Of a stretch of DNA of 64,000 nt, positions 34,313 through 42,918 are shown piece after piece. The notes under the pieces were generated by a model. That model worked only from the letters and a program-made list of their open reading frames with translations, searched no databases and had not been told where the DNA came from. The DNA is from Claveliimonas acetigenes (GTDB lineage: Bacteria; Bacillota; Clostridia; Lachnospirales; Lachnospiraceae), in the NCBI RefSeq assembly GCF_025567385.1, contig NZ_JAOQJU010000014.1, positions 1-64,000 on the forward strand. The letters are read 5' to 3'. The number at the start of each line of letters is the position of its first letter. Position 1 is the stretch's first letter. The translations under genes were made by a program, and so were the position numbers.

Positions 34313-34523
34313 CAAGGAGGTATCAAGCAGCCGATTCAGGTTCCTCCTTGATGGGAGGAAATGCCTATGCGTCTATGCAACACAGATCCGCAGATAAACT
34401 GCTTTACATTCAGTCACCTATACGTCGTAGTCCAGCTCGTATGGATTGCGGCGTTTTTGGTTTCGACAAAGTTTGAGCATTTTCGCTGTCAACCTCCCGG
34501 AAAAATTTCATACTGCTGCTTTG
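34313..34523 (+). promoter_or_regulatory. Leader region with switchable ribosome-site hairpins
   Basis: CAAGGAGG (34313-34320) can pair with CCTCCTTG (34343-34350); the same CCTCC can instead pair with GGGAGG (34353-34358), which is the ribosome site of a short leader frame starting at ATG 34361 or 34367 (MRLCNTDPQINCFTFSHLYV). A terminator follows at 34524. Mutually exclusive hairpins, a leader frame and a terminator before a sigma-like gene look like transcription attenuation, as known upstream of tet genes in related elements. The mechanism here is inference. Confidence 0.45.
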
Positions 34524-34556
34524 GCGCGCCTGTTCTTTGTACGGGCGCGCTTTTTT
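34524..34556 (+). terminator. Terminator (possible attenuator) before the sigma-like gene
   Basis: GCGCGCC (34524-34530) and GGCGCGC (34544-34550) pair, followed by TTTTTT (34551-34556). It lies 110 bases upstream of the sigma-like gene and inside the possible leader frame, so read-through would depend on translation of the leader. Confidence 0.75.
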
Positions 34557-34665
34557 GTACCCTTTTTTTAATCAGAAAGAGACTTAGACCTTATCGCTGC
34601 CGCAGCCCACCCTCTGATTTCGATTTTTGCCATCAACTCAAACATCGAAATTGGAGGAAATTACT

Positions 34666-35088
34666 ATGAAGAAAATCAATCTTCGGGATTATTACCCGTA
34701 TTATACACAGGACATGATCGTTGAGGTGCCGGATGAAGTTGCTTTGTTGCTTCGGGAGTATATGTTGCTGGAAGAAGCCTATCGGATTCGTACATACCGC
34801 TATAAAGCATTTTACTCCCTGGATCGAGACGAAGGTATTGAGCGTGAGATATTGCAAAAGCCTCTTAACCCGGCAGAAATTTGGGAACAGCGTCAAATGA
34901 CGGAGTTGATTTATAAAGGTCTTTCCAAACTTCCGGTAAAGCAGCGCCAACGGATCTATGCACACTTTTTTCTTGGCATGAGCAAAGCAGATATTGCCAA
35001 AGCGGAAGGAACACACAAAAGCCGGATCACCCGTTCTATCGAAGCCGGATTGCGTAGTCTGGAAAAATATTTCAAAGAAATTTTATAA
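34666..35088 (+). CDS. Sigma-70 region 4-like regulator of ICE1
   Basis: 140 residues. The C-terminal ~65 residues have the sigma region 4 helix-turn-helix: YKGLSKLPVKQRQRIYAHFF, LGMSKADIAKAEGTHKSRIT, RSIEAGLRSLEKYF. The N-terminal ~70 residues (DYYPYYTQDMIVEVPDEVAL) are the part common to sigma-like proteins of Tn1549/Tn916 elements. ATG 34666 has GGAGGAAATTACT before it. It probably directs expression of the recombination or transfer genes. A counterpart of the same kind stands at 47635-48108 in the other element. Confidence 0.8.
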   Translation: MKKINLRDYYPYYTQDMIVEVPDEVALLLREYMLLEEAYRIRTYRYKAFYSLDRDEGIEREILQKPLNPAEIWEQRQMTELIYKGLSKLPVKQRQRIYAHFFLGMSKADIAKAEGTHKSRITRSIEAGLRSLEKYFKEIL

Positions 35089-35408
35089 CAGACGGCAACT
35101 TTGCCCCTAAAAATGTACTGAATAGTAGAGGGACATATTCGGCGGGACAAGCTGGACGGGTGTGGTAAGGAAGCATATATCTCCTCCCACCCCAACTGCA
35201 ATATCAATTTGTCTGCCATGCCCCTTGCTTGTTCCTTGACAACCGAATATACGCTGTTACAGGTACTTCATTCTGTGTTCCGAGCGGCAGATGGGGCGGC
35301 GCGGTGACAGGCGGCCTAAGGAGGTGATGAATCCAGGCTGTCCGAGCGATAAACGCAACCTACGAAACCGGCTGTGGCAGGCCGGACGCGATAACGACGC
35401 AGATCATA

Positions 35409-35624
35409 ATGGTACTTCTTCACAGCTTCCTAAAGACTTGGGGAGAGTTCCTGCGGCGTTTGCTTGCTCTGGCAAAGCGGCGGCGTATGTGGGACTATGA
35501 TGCGGTGACGCTATCCGCAGCCTGTAATAGCCCCGTCCTTATAACAGAAGGACTTGCCGGGGTGCGTGGCAAATACGGCAGTAAAATCGAAATCAGATAT
35601 AATGGGCCGGATTTATGTGTGTAA
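35409..35624 (+). CDS. Uncharacterised small protein
   Basis: 71 residues, basic at first (LRRLLALAKRRRMWDYDAVT) then LSAACNSPVLITEGLAGVRG and KIEIRYNGPDLCV. The second half looks like a real beta-rich domain. There is no ribosome site before ATG 35409; translation may instead start near 35487 (MWDYDAV). The surrounding stretch 35089-35688 has no other gene I can support; it contains the stem CCGGC...GCCGG near 35370 discussed under findings. Confidence 0.35.
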   Translation: MVLLHSFLKTWGEFLRRLLALAKRRRMWDYDAVTLSAACNSPVLITEGLAGVRGKYGSKIEIRYNGPDLCV

Positions 35625-35688
35625 CAACCGTAGATCCGACCTATTCATGTGGTTTTGATAACACAGTTTTCAGAAGGGAGTTGATACT

Positions 35689-35904
35689 ATGGAAATGAAC
35701 ACCATTGTCAGTGAAGTGGGTACGCTGGTAGACATTCGGGATGTTTCTGTCAACAAAGAACTTTCCCGTGATGAACGGATTGCAGAATTTGTTCAGCAGA
35801 TAAAAAATCCATACCATTTTAAGTGTGGCCGTTTTACTGTACAGGCCAGCTTTTCTGCTGAAGGTGCTACCCTGGAAGAATGTATCAAGGGTATTTTACG
35901 ATAG
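35689..35904 (+). CDS. DUF6870 family small protein (ICE1)
   Basis: 71 residues: VDIRDVSVNKELSRDERIAE, FVQQIKNPYHFKCGRFTVQA, then FSAEGATLEECIKGIL. The pattern D.RD..V....R.ERI..F..QI.NPY.F..G...V...F...G.TLEE matches DUF6870 proteins that regularly precede serine recombinases of Tn1549-like elements. AAGGGAG lies before ATG 35689. A relative with the same core stands at 46447-46695. Possibly a recombination directionality or regulatory factor; not proven. Confidence 0.75.
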   Translation: MEMNTIVSEVGTLVDIRDVSVNKELSRDERIAEFVQQIKNPYHFKCGRFTVQASFSAEGATLEECIKGILR

Positions 35905-36039
35905 GCGCAATTTTAAGAAAGGGGCTGACTTTTCCGTAAAAGCATGGTAGAATAAGAATCGGAAAAGGAATTGAATATGGACTAACCACACTTCTTGAAT
36001 TGCGGGGATTTTTCTGTGCAACGAAAGGAGTGTTTTTTT

Positions 36040-37668
36040 ATGCAGGTTTACAAAGCGATTAAGTACATCCGTCTTTCTTATACGGATGATAAAACAGTAG
36101 AAAGTGACAGCGTTGCCAATCAGCGGCGCCTGATCGATGATTACATAGCCCGACACCCGGAAATTGAGGTTGTGGCAGAAAAAATTGACGATGGTTATAG
36201 TGGCGTTTTGTTTGATCGCCCGGCATTTCAGGAAATGATGCAGATGATCGAACAAGGCGAAGCTAATTGCGTGATTGTCAAAGACCTCTCCCGCTTAGGT
36301 CGTGAGTACATAGAAACAGGCCGCTATATGCGCAGGGTGTTTCCAGCCTATGGAGTGCGTTTTATCGCAATTAACGATAATGTGGATACGGAAAATGACG
36401 CTGCCGATGATCTCACGGTTTCTGTCAAAAACATTATGAATGAGGCTTACTGTCGGGATATTTCCGTTAAGACACGGAGTGCCCTGGAAGTAAAACGGCG
36501 CAGCGGGGATTTTGTAGGTGCTTTTACCATCTATGGTTATGTGAAAGTCGGCGATAAACACAAGAGCCTGGAAGTAGACGAATATGCTGCCAATGTTGTG
36601 CGGGATATTTTCAGAAAACGGCTGGAAGGATTCAGCGCTTCCCATATAGCGGATGAACTGAACCGATTAGGAATTCTTTCACCGTTGGCGTATAAGCGCA
36701 ATCACGGAATGCCTCATGCAAAAGGTGGCTATACAGACCGAAAGGATTGCAAATGGTCTGCAACTACAATCATCCGCATTTTACAGGATGAAACTTACAC
36801 CGGAACACTGGTCCAGGGCAAGCAGACAACGCCCCATTTCAAATTAAAAGAGCGTGAGGACAAACCTTCTTCGGAATGGATTCGTGTGGAGGGAACCCAT
36901 GAGGCAATCATACAAAAGCACGATTTTGATCTGGTGCAAAGGCTCCGCAGGATTGACACAAGGACTTCTCCTAAATCGGATAAGGTTTACCTGTTTTCCG
37001 GCATTTTGATCTGCGGCTGCTGTGGCTGCCGTATGACCCGCAAGACGAACCGCTATAAAGATAAAGAGTATCACTATTATTACTGCCCGACCGGTAAAAA
37101 GAATGGCTGCACATCGTCGGTCATGCTGAAAGAGTCGGATCTGATTGAATGTGTACAGGACAGTTTGAAAGGACATATTGAAAATGTTGCTTCTCTGGAT
37201 GCCCTGCTGTCCAGTATCAGTCAAGAACGGATTAACCGGGAATTGGCGCAGGAATATGCCGCACAGATCAGAGTAAATGAAAAGCGTGTGGCACAGACCG
37301 AGGGCTTTAAGGCAAAACTCTATGAAAATCTGGTGAGTGGAATTCTGACAAAGGAAGAATTTCTCTCTTACAAGCGAAAATACAATGCAGATATTGAACT
37401 GTTCCAAAAAGCAATCGCTGAATGGAACGAAAAACTTACAGATGTATTAGAAAACCGAAGCGAACGAAACCGTTGGATCAACCATTTTATGAAATTTTCT
37501 ACTATGGAGGGTATTGACCGTCGGGCAGTCATGCAGCTTATCCGAAGCATACGGGTAATGGGTAAAGATGAACTGCATATTGAATTTAATTACCAGGATG
37601 AGTATCAGAAAGCAATCTCTTTGGCGGAACAGATTGCTACAAAAAACGAAGAAAGGATGGTGGGCTAA
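36040..37668 (+). CDS. Large serine recombinase 1 of ICE1
   Basis: 542 residues. Resolvase domain: KYIRLSYTDDKTVESDSVAN with the nucleophile Ser in SDSVANQRRLIDDY, then VIVKDLSRLGREYIETGRYM. Recombinase domain (IRILQDETYTGTLVQGKQTT), zinc-ribbon (CGCCGCRMTRK), a coiled-coil segment and a C-terminal part. ATG 36040 follows AAAGGAGTGTTTTTTT. First of three recombinase genes without gaps; large serine recombinases integrate and excise the element at short att cores without a fixed tyrosine-type target. Confidence 0.92.
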   Translation: MQVYKAIKYIRLSYTDDKTVESDSVANQRRLIDDYIARHPEIEVVAEKIDDGYSGVLFDRPAFQEMMQMIEQGEANCVIVKDLSRLGREYIETGRYMRRVFPAYGVRFIAINDNVDTENDAADDLTVSVKNIMNEAYCRDISVKTRSALEVKRRSGDFVGAFTIYGYVKVGDKHKSLEVDEYAANVVRDIFRKRLEGFSASHIADELNRLGILSPLAYKRNHGMPHAKGGYTDRKDCKWSATTIIRILQDETYTGTLVQGKQTTPHFKLKEREDKPSSEWIRVEGTHEAIIQKHDFDLVQRLRRIDTRTSPKSDKVYLFSGILICGCCGCRMTRKTNRYKDKEYHYYYCPTGKKNGCTSSVMLKESDLIECVQDSLKGHIENVASLDALLSSISQERINRELAQEYAAQIRVNEKRVAQTEGFKAKLYENLVSGILTKEEFLSYKRKYNADIELFQKAIAEWNEKLTDVLENRSERNRWINHFMKFSTMEGIDRRAVMQLIRSIRVMGKDELHIEFNYQDEYQKAISLAEQIATKNEERMVG

Positions 37669-39318
37669 ATGGCAAGAAAAAGCAGAAAACAGACGGCAGC
37701 TCCCATGCCGGCACCATCTTTGTATGTACATGTGGCTCTGTATATCCGTCTTTCTGTGGAGGATAACAAAAAGCGGGGCTGCTCAGTAGAAAACCAAAAG
37801 TTGGTACTGAATGACTTTCTTTCAGATAAACCGGACTTCGTTGTGTATGATACTTATATCGACAACGGAGCAACAGGGACAAATTTTCACCGCCCTGGAT
37901 TTCAGCAAATGCTATCTGATATTGAAGCAGGCCACATTAACTGTGTGATTGTTAAGGATCTTTCCCGATTAGGGCGAAATTCTATTGACACAGGTTATTA
38001 TATCGAACAATATTTTCATGCGCATAATGTTCGGTTCATTGCTGTTACGGATCAGTTTGACACAGCGGATTCCGGAAATCTTCATGGCGGTATCATGCTG
38101 CCTTTGAAAAATATGATCAATGAAGCCTATGCTCTGGACATTGGGCGAAAAATCAAAGCACAGGCGCGGCAGGCTATGAAAGATGGCGACTATATTGGTG
38201 CACGGGCACCTTACGGTTACAGGAAAGACCCGGATGATTGCCATAAACTTCTGATTGATGAAAATACTGCCCCTGTAGTAAAACAGATTTTTGAATGGGC
38301 ACATGAACATGTGGCACTGAACCGGATTGTCCGCAACCTAAATGAGATGGGGATTCCGGCACCGAGCCATTATAAAAAGACCACTGGCGAGATTACCAGT
38401 CCGGGACTGATCGGAAGCGGCAAATGGCAGACCCGTACAGTGATGAAAATCTTAGAAAGCGAAGTTTATACAGGCGATCTGGTGCAAGGGAAAACAAAGA
38501 TTGTAGATCATCAGCAGGTCAAGGCTGGAGAAGATAATCTGATTATTGTAAAATGCACCCATGAACCGATCATCAGCCATGAGTTGTTTCATGCAGTTCA
38601 GGAATACAGAAAACAGATCTGTGAAGAAAGCAAAGCAACTCCAAAACGTCCCTACACACCAAACATTTTCAAAGGTAAAGTGTTCTGTACTGATTGTGGC
38701 AGAAGCCTTCACAGGCAACGCGCCGAGCGCCGGAAAGGACCCGACACTTACTGGTTCCACTGCCTTACAAACAGCCGGGTAGAAAAAGATAGCTGCAAAG
38801 GTGCGATGATACAGGAGAAAGAACTGATTTCTACTGTTACGGCTATTCTTGAAAAAGAGCTGACAGTTGCGCTGGGAATGTCGCTGCCACTCTTTCAGTT
38901 GGAGGCAAGACAAAAACAGGAAAAAGATAAGCTGAAAATTCAGATGTCGGCCAAACGACAGGAAATTGAAAAAACACGCCGGCTGATCCGTGGCCTATAT
39001 GAAAATTTTGTACAGGGTATTTTGACAAATGACGAATACTTTGAATTGAAAGCGGATTATGAACATGCTATCAATGCTCTGTCTGGTGAGATTGAAGTAT
39101 TTGAAAAATCTATGGACTCCCTGGACAACCAGCTTGCCAGATACCGTGCAATGGAAAAGGATGCAAAAACACTGGCACAGGATCATGTACTGACTGCAGA
39201 ACTGATTGAACGGCTCATTGAACGAATTGAGATCGACCACGAGCGGAATATTCATGTAACCTTCCGTTTCAAAAATGAATTTCAGGGAAAGGCGGTGGAA
39301 CCGTGCGCAACTATGTGA
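37669..39318 (+). CDS. Large serine recombinase 2 of ICE1
   Basis: 549 residues. ALYIRLSVEDNKKRGCSVEN (the usual Ser of the SxxxQ segment is present in SVENQK), CVIVKDLSRLGRNSIDTGYY, recombinase domain with MKILESEVYTGDLVQGKTKI, zinc-ribbon FCTDCGRSLHRQRAERR and a long helical segment (QKEKDKLKIQMSAKRQEIEK). Its ATG directly follows the stop of recombinase 1 and its end overlaps recombinase 3 by 16 bases, so the three are made in fixed proportion, perhaps working as a complex. Confidence 0.92.
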   Translation: MARKSRKQTAAPMPAPSLYVHVALYIRLSVEDNKKRGCSVENQKLVLNDFLSDKPDFVVYDTYIDNGATGTNFHRPGFQQMLSDIEAGHINCVIVKDLSRLGRNSIDTGYYIEQYFHAHNVRFIAVTDQFDTADSGNLHGGIMLPLKNMINEAYALDIGRKIKAQARQAMKDGDYIGARAPYGYRKDPDDCHKLLIDENTAPVVKQIFEWAHEHVALNRIVRNLNEMGIPAPSHYKKTTGEITSPGLIGSGKWQTRTVMKILESEVYTGDLVQGKTKIVDHQQVKAGEDNLIIVKCTHEPIISHELFHAVQEYRKQICEESKATPKRPYTPNIFKGKVFCTDCGRSLHRQRAERRKGPDTYWFHCLTNSRVEKDSCKGAMIQEKELISTVTAILEKELTVALGMSLPLFQLEARQKQEKDKLKIQMSAKRQEIEKTRRLIRGLYENFVQGILTNDEYFELKADYEHAINALSGEIEVFEKSMDSLDNQLARYRAMEKDAKTLAQDHVLTAELIERLIERIEIDHERNIHVTFRFKNEFQGKAVEPCATM

Positions 39319-40841
39319 TTGCCCTTTATATCCGTCTTTCTGTGGAAGATTTCAAAACCGAAAGTTTGAGTATACCAAATCAAAAACTGATTCTTCGTGA
39401 AAAAGCTATGTCTCTGCCGGAATGGGATAACAGTGAGATTTTGGAATTTATTGACAATGGTCATACAGGGACAAACTTTGAGCGTCCGGCGGTGCAGGAA
39501 CTTTTAACAATGGTTCAGGCTGGAAAGATCAACTGTATTATTGTAAAAGACCTTTCCCGATTTGGACGTAACAGCATTGAAACCGGCTATTTTATTGAGC
39601 GGGTATTTCCTCTTTACCACACCCGTTTTATTTCCGTCAGTGATGATTTTGACACGGCTAATTTCAAAGGTGATACCGGAGGGATTGATATTGCTTTCAA
39701 GTATCTTATTAGCGAGTGTTATAGCCGGGATATGTCCATGAAAACCAAAAGTGCAAAATACGCAAAGATGCGTCGTGGAGAATATCAGAGTGTCATCTGT
39801 CCTTACGGCTATCGCAAGAGTGCAGACGGACGTATGGAACCGGACGAGGATGTTGCCCCGAATGTGCAGATGATATTTCAATGGGCGTCTGAAGGCAACA
39901 CCGCAGCCGAGATCACAAGAAGATTGTATGCTATGAATATCCCCACCCCTGGGGAATATCGCAAACTTAAAGGCAAGGACTATTACAATGTTTCCCGAAC
40001 AAACGGCGTTTGGAGTACATCAACGGTCCTGCGTATTTTAGAAGATCAAAGATATATCGGTACCTATGTAATTGGCAAGAGAAAGGTAAAAGAGATTGGC
40101 AGCCGACATACACAGTTAAAGGATGAAAGTGAGTGGTTCAAAATACCGAACCATCATCCGGCTATTATAAGTGTGGATCTATTTGAGAAAGCCAATGCTT
40201 CAATTAAGCGTTTCTCTCTGTCAAATAAAAAGCCGCGTGATTATCTGCTCCGCGGTAAGGTATTCTGTGGATGCTGCGATCATGCAATGTCTCTACGAAA
40301 TGGTGCGTGGTTTTATTGCCGTCATTCCGAGGTGGCTGAAACGCTTCCTTGTCATGGTGTGCGCATAAAGATGGCAGATCTGGAGCAGGTTGTATTTGAA
40401 ATAATTCGGGCTCAAATGTGTCCGGCATTGGGAATTGACAGCAATAAGGATAAATTGGATTTGCAGACAGTCCAGCAGGCCGAACATGAAGAAAAACTCC
40501 GTTCTATTCAAGACAGCAAGCGGCATCTTTATGAGCAGTATGCACTCGGAGAGATTGATTTGGAAACCTATCGAACACGAAAAGCGGTTTATGATACGGA
40601 ACTGGTACAAGCCAAAAATGTTCATGCTGTCATCACTGCACAGACAAAGCAGATAAAAAGTGATTATGAGATTAAGCTGAAACAACAGGAAATTGTGCAG
40701 GAAGTCGGAAACGCCAACATGCTGACAAAAGCTCTGATTGACCGGCTTATCAACAAAGTTTACGTCTTTCCAGGAGATCGGATTGAGATTGAATATGCAA
40801 CACAGGATTTCTTAGAAACTAAGGAATCCGAAAAGGTATAA
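39303..40841 (+). CDS. Large serine recombinase 3 of ICE1
   Basis: 512 residues from GTG 39303. IALYIRLSVEDFKTESLSIP (Ser in SLSIPNQK), CIIVKDLSRFGRNSIETGYF, recombinase domain VLRILEDQRYIGTYVIGKRK, zinc-ribbon FCGCCDHAMSLRNGAWFYC and a C-terminal helical part. It is the last gene of ICE1; the right end of the element lies within the next ~100 bases. GGGCAGC/GCTGCCC (about 40868-40889) may act as a terminator, though with few T bases. Confidence 0.92.
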   Translation: MRNYVIALYIRLSVEDFKTESLSIPNQKLILREKAMSLPEWDNSEILEFIDNGHTGTNFERPAVQELLTMVQAGKINCIIVKDLSRFGRNSIETGYFIERVFPLYHTRFISVSDDFDTANFKGDTGGIDIAFKYLISECYSRDMSMKTKSAKYAKMRRGEYQSVICPYGYRKSADGRMEPDEDVAPNVQMIFQWASEGNTAAEITRRLYAMNIPTPGEYRKLKGKDYYNVSRTNGVWSTSTVLRILEDQRYIGTYVIGKRKVKEIGSRHTQLKDESEWFKIPNHHPAIISVDLFEKANASIKRFSLSNKKPRDYLLRGKVFCGCCDHAMSLRNGAWFYCRHSEVAETLPCHGVRIKMADLEQVVFEIIRAQMCPALGIDSNKDKLDLQTVQQAEHEEKLRSIQDSKRHLYEQYALGEIDLETYRTRKAVYDTELVQAKNVHAVITAQTKQIKSDYEIKLKQQEIVQEVGNANMLTKALIDRLINKVYVFPGDRIEIEYATQDFLETKESEKV

Positions 40842-40940
40842 CCGTGAACACCCATTTGAAACAGCTATGGGCAGCTATGAAGCTGCCCGAAAAACTTCAA
40901 AAAAAGTTATAATTTTTTTTGTCGTGGGCTTGACATACGG

Positions 40941-41255
40941 GTGCCGAAGATCATGCACACGGATTTTTTTCACACCGCTTGCTTTACATCCTCTTTCCAT
41001 TTCATGGTTCAGATAATACTTTGTTACCGGGAAAATACGGTCATCCGGCTGCAGGCTGTAATATAACTTCAGACAATCCTGCATTTCGTCACATAGAAAC
41101 TTCGGCATCGTCACAGTACGGATACTGTTCTTTGTCTTTGGCGTGCTGATCACATCTTCTCCTTTTAAACGCTGATAAGATTTGTTAATCCGCAGCGTTC
41201 TCTTCTGGAAATTGAAGTCCGCAGGAGTTATAGCCAAAAGTTCTGCTTTTGTCAA
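40941..41255 (-). pseudogene. Tyrosine integrase fragment cut at both ends
   Basis: On the - strand the frame reads TKAELLAITPADFNFQKRTL, RINKSYQRLKGEDVISTPKT, SIRTVTMPKFLCDEMQDCLK, FPVTKYYLNHEMERGCKASG and KIRVHDLRH, the middle of a Tn916/phage-type tyrosine integrase with the catalytic H-x-x-R box. Directly after DLRH similarity stops (HPYVKPTTKKI) at ~40940, and upstream of TKAELL it also stops at ~41255. Both borders coincide with the ends of the two serine-recombinase modules. The N-terminal domain and the catalytic Tyr part are missing. It cannot be functional here. Confidence 0.85.
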
Positions 41256-41287
41256 TATAAGTCTAAAAAAAATTTGCTTTTAATTCG

Positions 41288-41319
41288 CAAAAAGCACCAC
41301 TGTTTTCATCCAGTGATGC
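41288..41319 (-). terminator. Terminator of the - strand recombinase operon
   Basis: On the - strand GCATCACTG (41319-41311) and CAGTGGTGC (41302-41294) pair with one G-T, followed by TTTTTGCG. It is 25 bases after the stop of the last recombinase gene of the second module. Confidence 0.75.
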
Positions 41320-41343
41320 TCCATGCGAACAATCTTATTCAGT

Positions 41344-42918
41344 TTATGCTTTTTCTTCTTTGTAGAAAATGTCATCCACCTTCCAGTTTATCTCCATACG
41401 TCCTGGTTCATAAATAAAGACTTTCTCAATAATCTTTGACAGCTGTATTTTGTCAAAATCCTGCAATGCTGCAATCTCATTTACTTCCATTTCTTTTTCT
41501 GTTGCTTCATCACATTTTTTCTTCGCTATAGCAATCTCATTCTCCAATTCTGTTATCTGCAAAGTGATTTCTGAAATACGGGAAGTCGTTTTTTCCAGTT
41601 CTTTCATATACCCTTCCTTGTCCAACACTTCTGAACGATAATCAGAATACAGTTTCATCTTTCTTGACGAGAGTCGCTTTTTTTCACTTTCCAGTGTTGC
41701 GATATTTTCTTCTTTCAAAATTGTTTTATGCCATTCACTTTTCTTTTTCTCAAGAATTTCCGAAATAAATTGTGCCATATTTTTGGCTGCATCCAGTACT
41801 GTTTCTTCCGCTTCTTTCCTGTCCATTTTACTTTCCGCACACCCACTAAGACCGCTGATATGTGCCTGCATACAGCGATACCCAGTCTCTCTGCTGGTAA
41901 AACCAAGTCTTCTTCCACAGGTCGGACAAAAGAAAATAGGGCAGGCTACTCCTCTTTTTGTAAGAACTCTTTTCTGGTTAGTAAACGCTTTCTCATTTGC
42001 TTTCCGGAATAATTCATCGGATATAATTGGTTCATGTGCATTTTCTACAACAATCCACTCCTCTTTATCATTGGAAACCAATTTATTGCTTCCTGTTCTT
42101 GCCACTCTCTTTTTATTCCAAATAATTTTTCCAAGATACACTTCATTTTTGAGCATATCTGAGATTGTTGTAACTGACCAGAGTTTCTTTTCTTTTTCGT
42201 TTTCTCTGTGCATTTTCATACCTTTTCTGCACATATACTCCCGGCATGTAAGCACATGGGTTTCGTTCAGATATTTTGCTATCTGTCCTTTTGTTTTCCC
42301 ATCTGCCGCCATTGTGAATATCAGTTTTACTATTTCAGCCGCTTCTGGGTCTATAACCAGATGATGCTTATCTTCTGGATCTTTAATATATCCATATTTG
42401 GGAAAAGCCGGCATATATTCACCGTTTTTAGCATGTGTTTTCATAGCAGAACGAACTTTTCTGGACAAATCTCTGCTGTACATTGCATTCAGCATATTTT
42501 TTAACGCTACACTCATTCCTCCAGTAAAGCCAGAGGAATTGATACTGTCAAAGCCATCGTTAATTGAGATAATTCGAATACCAAGGACTGGCAGGATTTT
42601 TTCCAGATAATTCCCCACTTCCAGATAATCTCTTCCAAATCTTGAAAAGTCCTTTATAACAATACTTTTTATACGTCCTGCTTTTGCATCTTCCATCATC
42701 CTCTGAAAGCCAGGACGGTTAAAGTTTGTACCACTGTACCCATCGTCTACATATTCAACTACTGGACAGTTAGTAAATTCGTCCTGTTTTTTGATAAATT
42801 CGTTTATCAGCATTCTCTGTGCGCTGACACTGTTACTTTCGGCTTTTATACTGCCATCTACATCATTATCCTCCGACGAAAGTCTGATATAAACAGCGAT
42901 ACATTCTGTTACTGGCAT
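41344..42918 (-). CDS. Large serine recombinase 3 of the second module
   Basis: 524 residues. AVYIRLSSEDNDVDGSIKAE, Ser nucleophile in SNSVSAQRMLINEF, SIVIKDFSRFGRDYLEVGNY, recombinase domain ISDMLKNEVYLGKIIWNKKR, zinc-ribbon FCPTCGRRLGFTSRETGYRC and a helical C-terminal part. It is the last of three - strand recombinase genes, overlapping the preceding one by 10 bases. Its end is followed by a terminator and then by the cut tyrosine integrase. Confidence 0.92.
   Translation of the reverse strand: MPVTECIAVYIRLSSEDNDVDGSIKAESNSVSAQRMLINEFIKKQDEFTNCPVVEYVDDGYSGTNFNRPGFQRMMEDAKAGRIKSIVIKDFSRFGRDYLEVGNYLEKILPVLGIRIISINDGFDSINSSGFTGGMSVALKNMLNAMYSRDLSRKVRSAMKTHAKNGEYMPAFPKYGYIKDPEDKHHLVIDPEAAEIVKLIFTMAADGKTKGQIAKYLNETHVLTCREYMCRKGMKMHRENEKEKKLWSVTTISDMLKNEVYLGKIIWNKKRVARTGSNKLVSNDKEEWIVVENAHEPIISDELFRKANEKAFTNQKRVLTKRGVACPIFFCPTCGRRLGFTSRETGYRCMQAHISGLSGCAESKMDRKEAEETVLDAAKNMAQFISEILEKKKSEWHKTILKEENIATLESEKKRLSSRKMKLYSDYRSEVLDKEGYMKELEKTTSRISEITLQITELENEIAIAKKKCDEATEKEMEVNEIAALQDFDKIQLSKIIEKVFIYEPGRMEINWKVDDIFYKEEKA

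Noticed and set aside
34361..34669. 102-residue frame before the sigma-like gene as a normal protein gene
   Set aside because: It runs through a strong terminator and into the next gene; treated as a possible leader frame only.
35291..35500. 69-residue frame with AAGGAGGTGATG
   Set aside because: The ATG 35330 is too close to the ribosome site and the protein is low-complexity; the frame at 35409 looks more protein-like.
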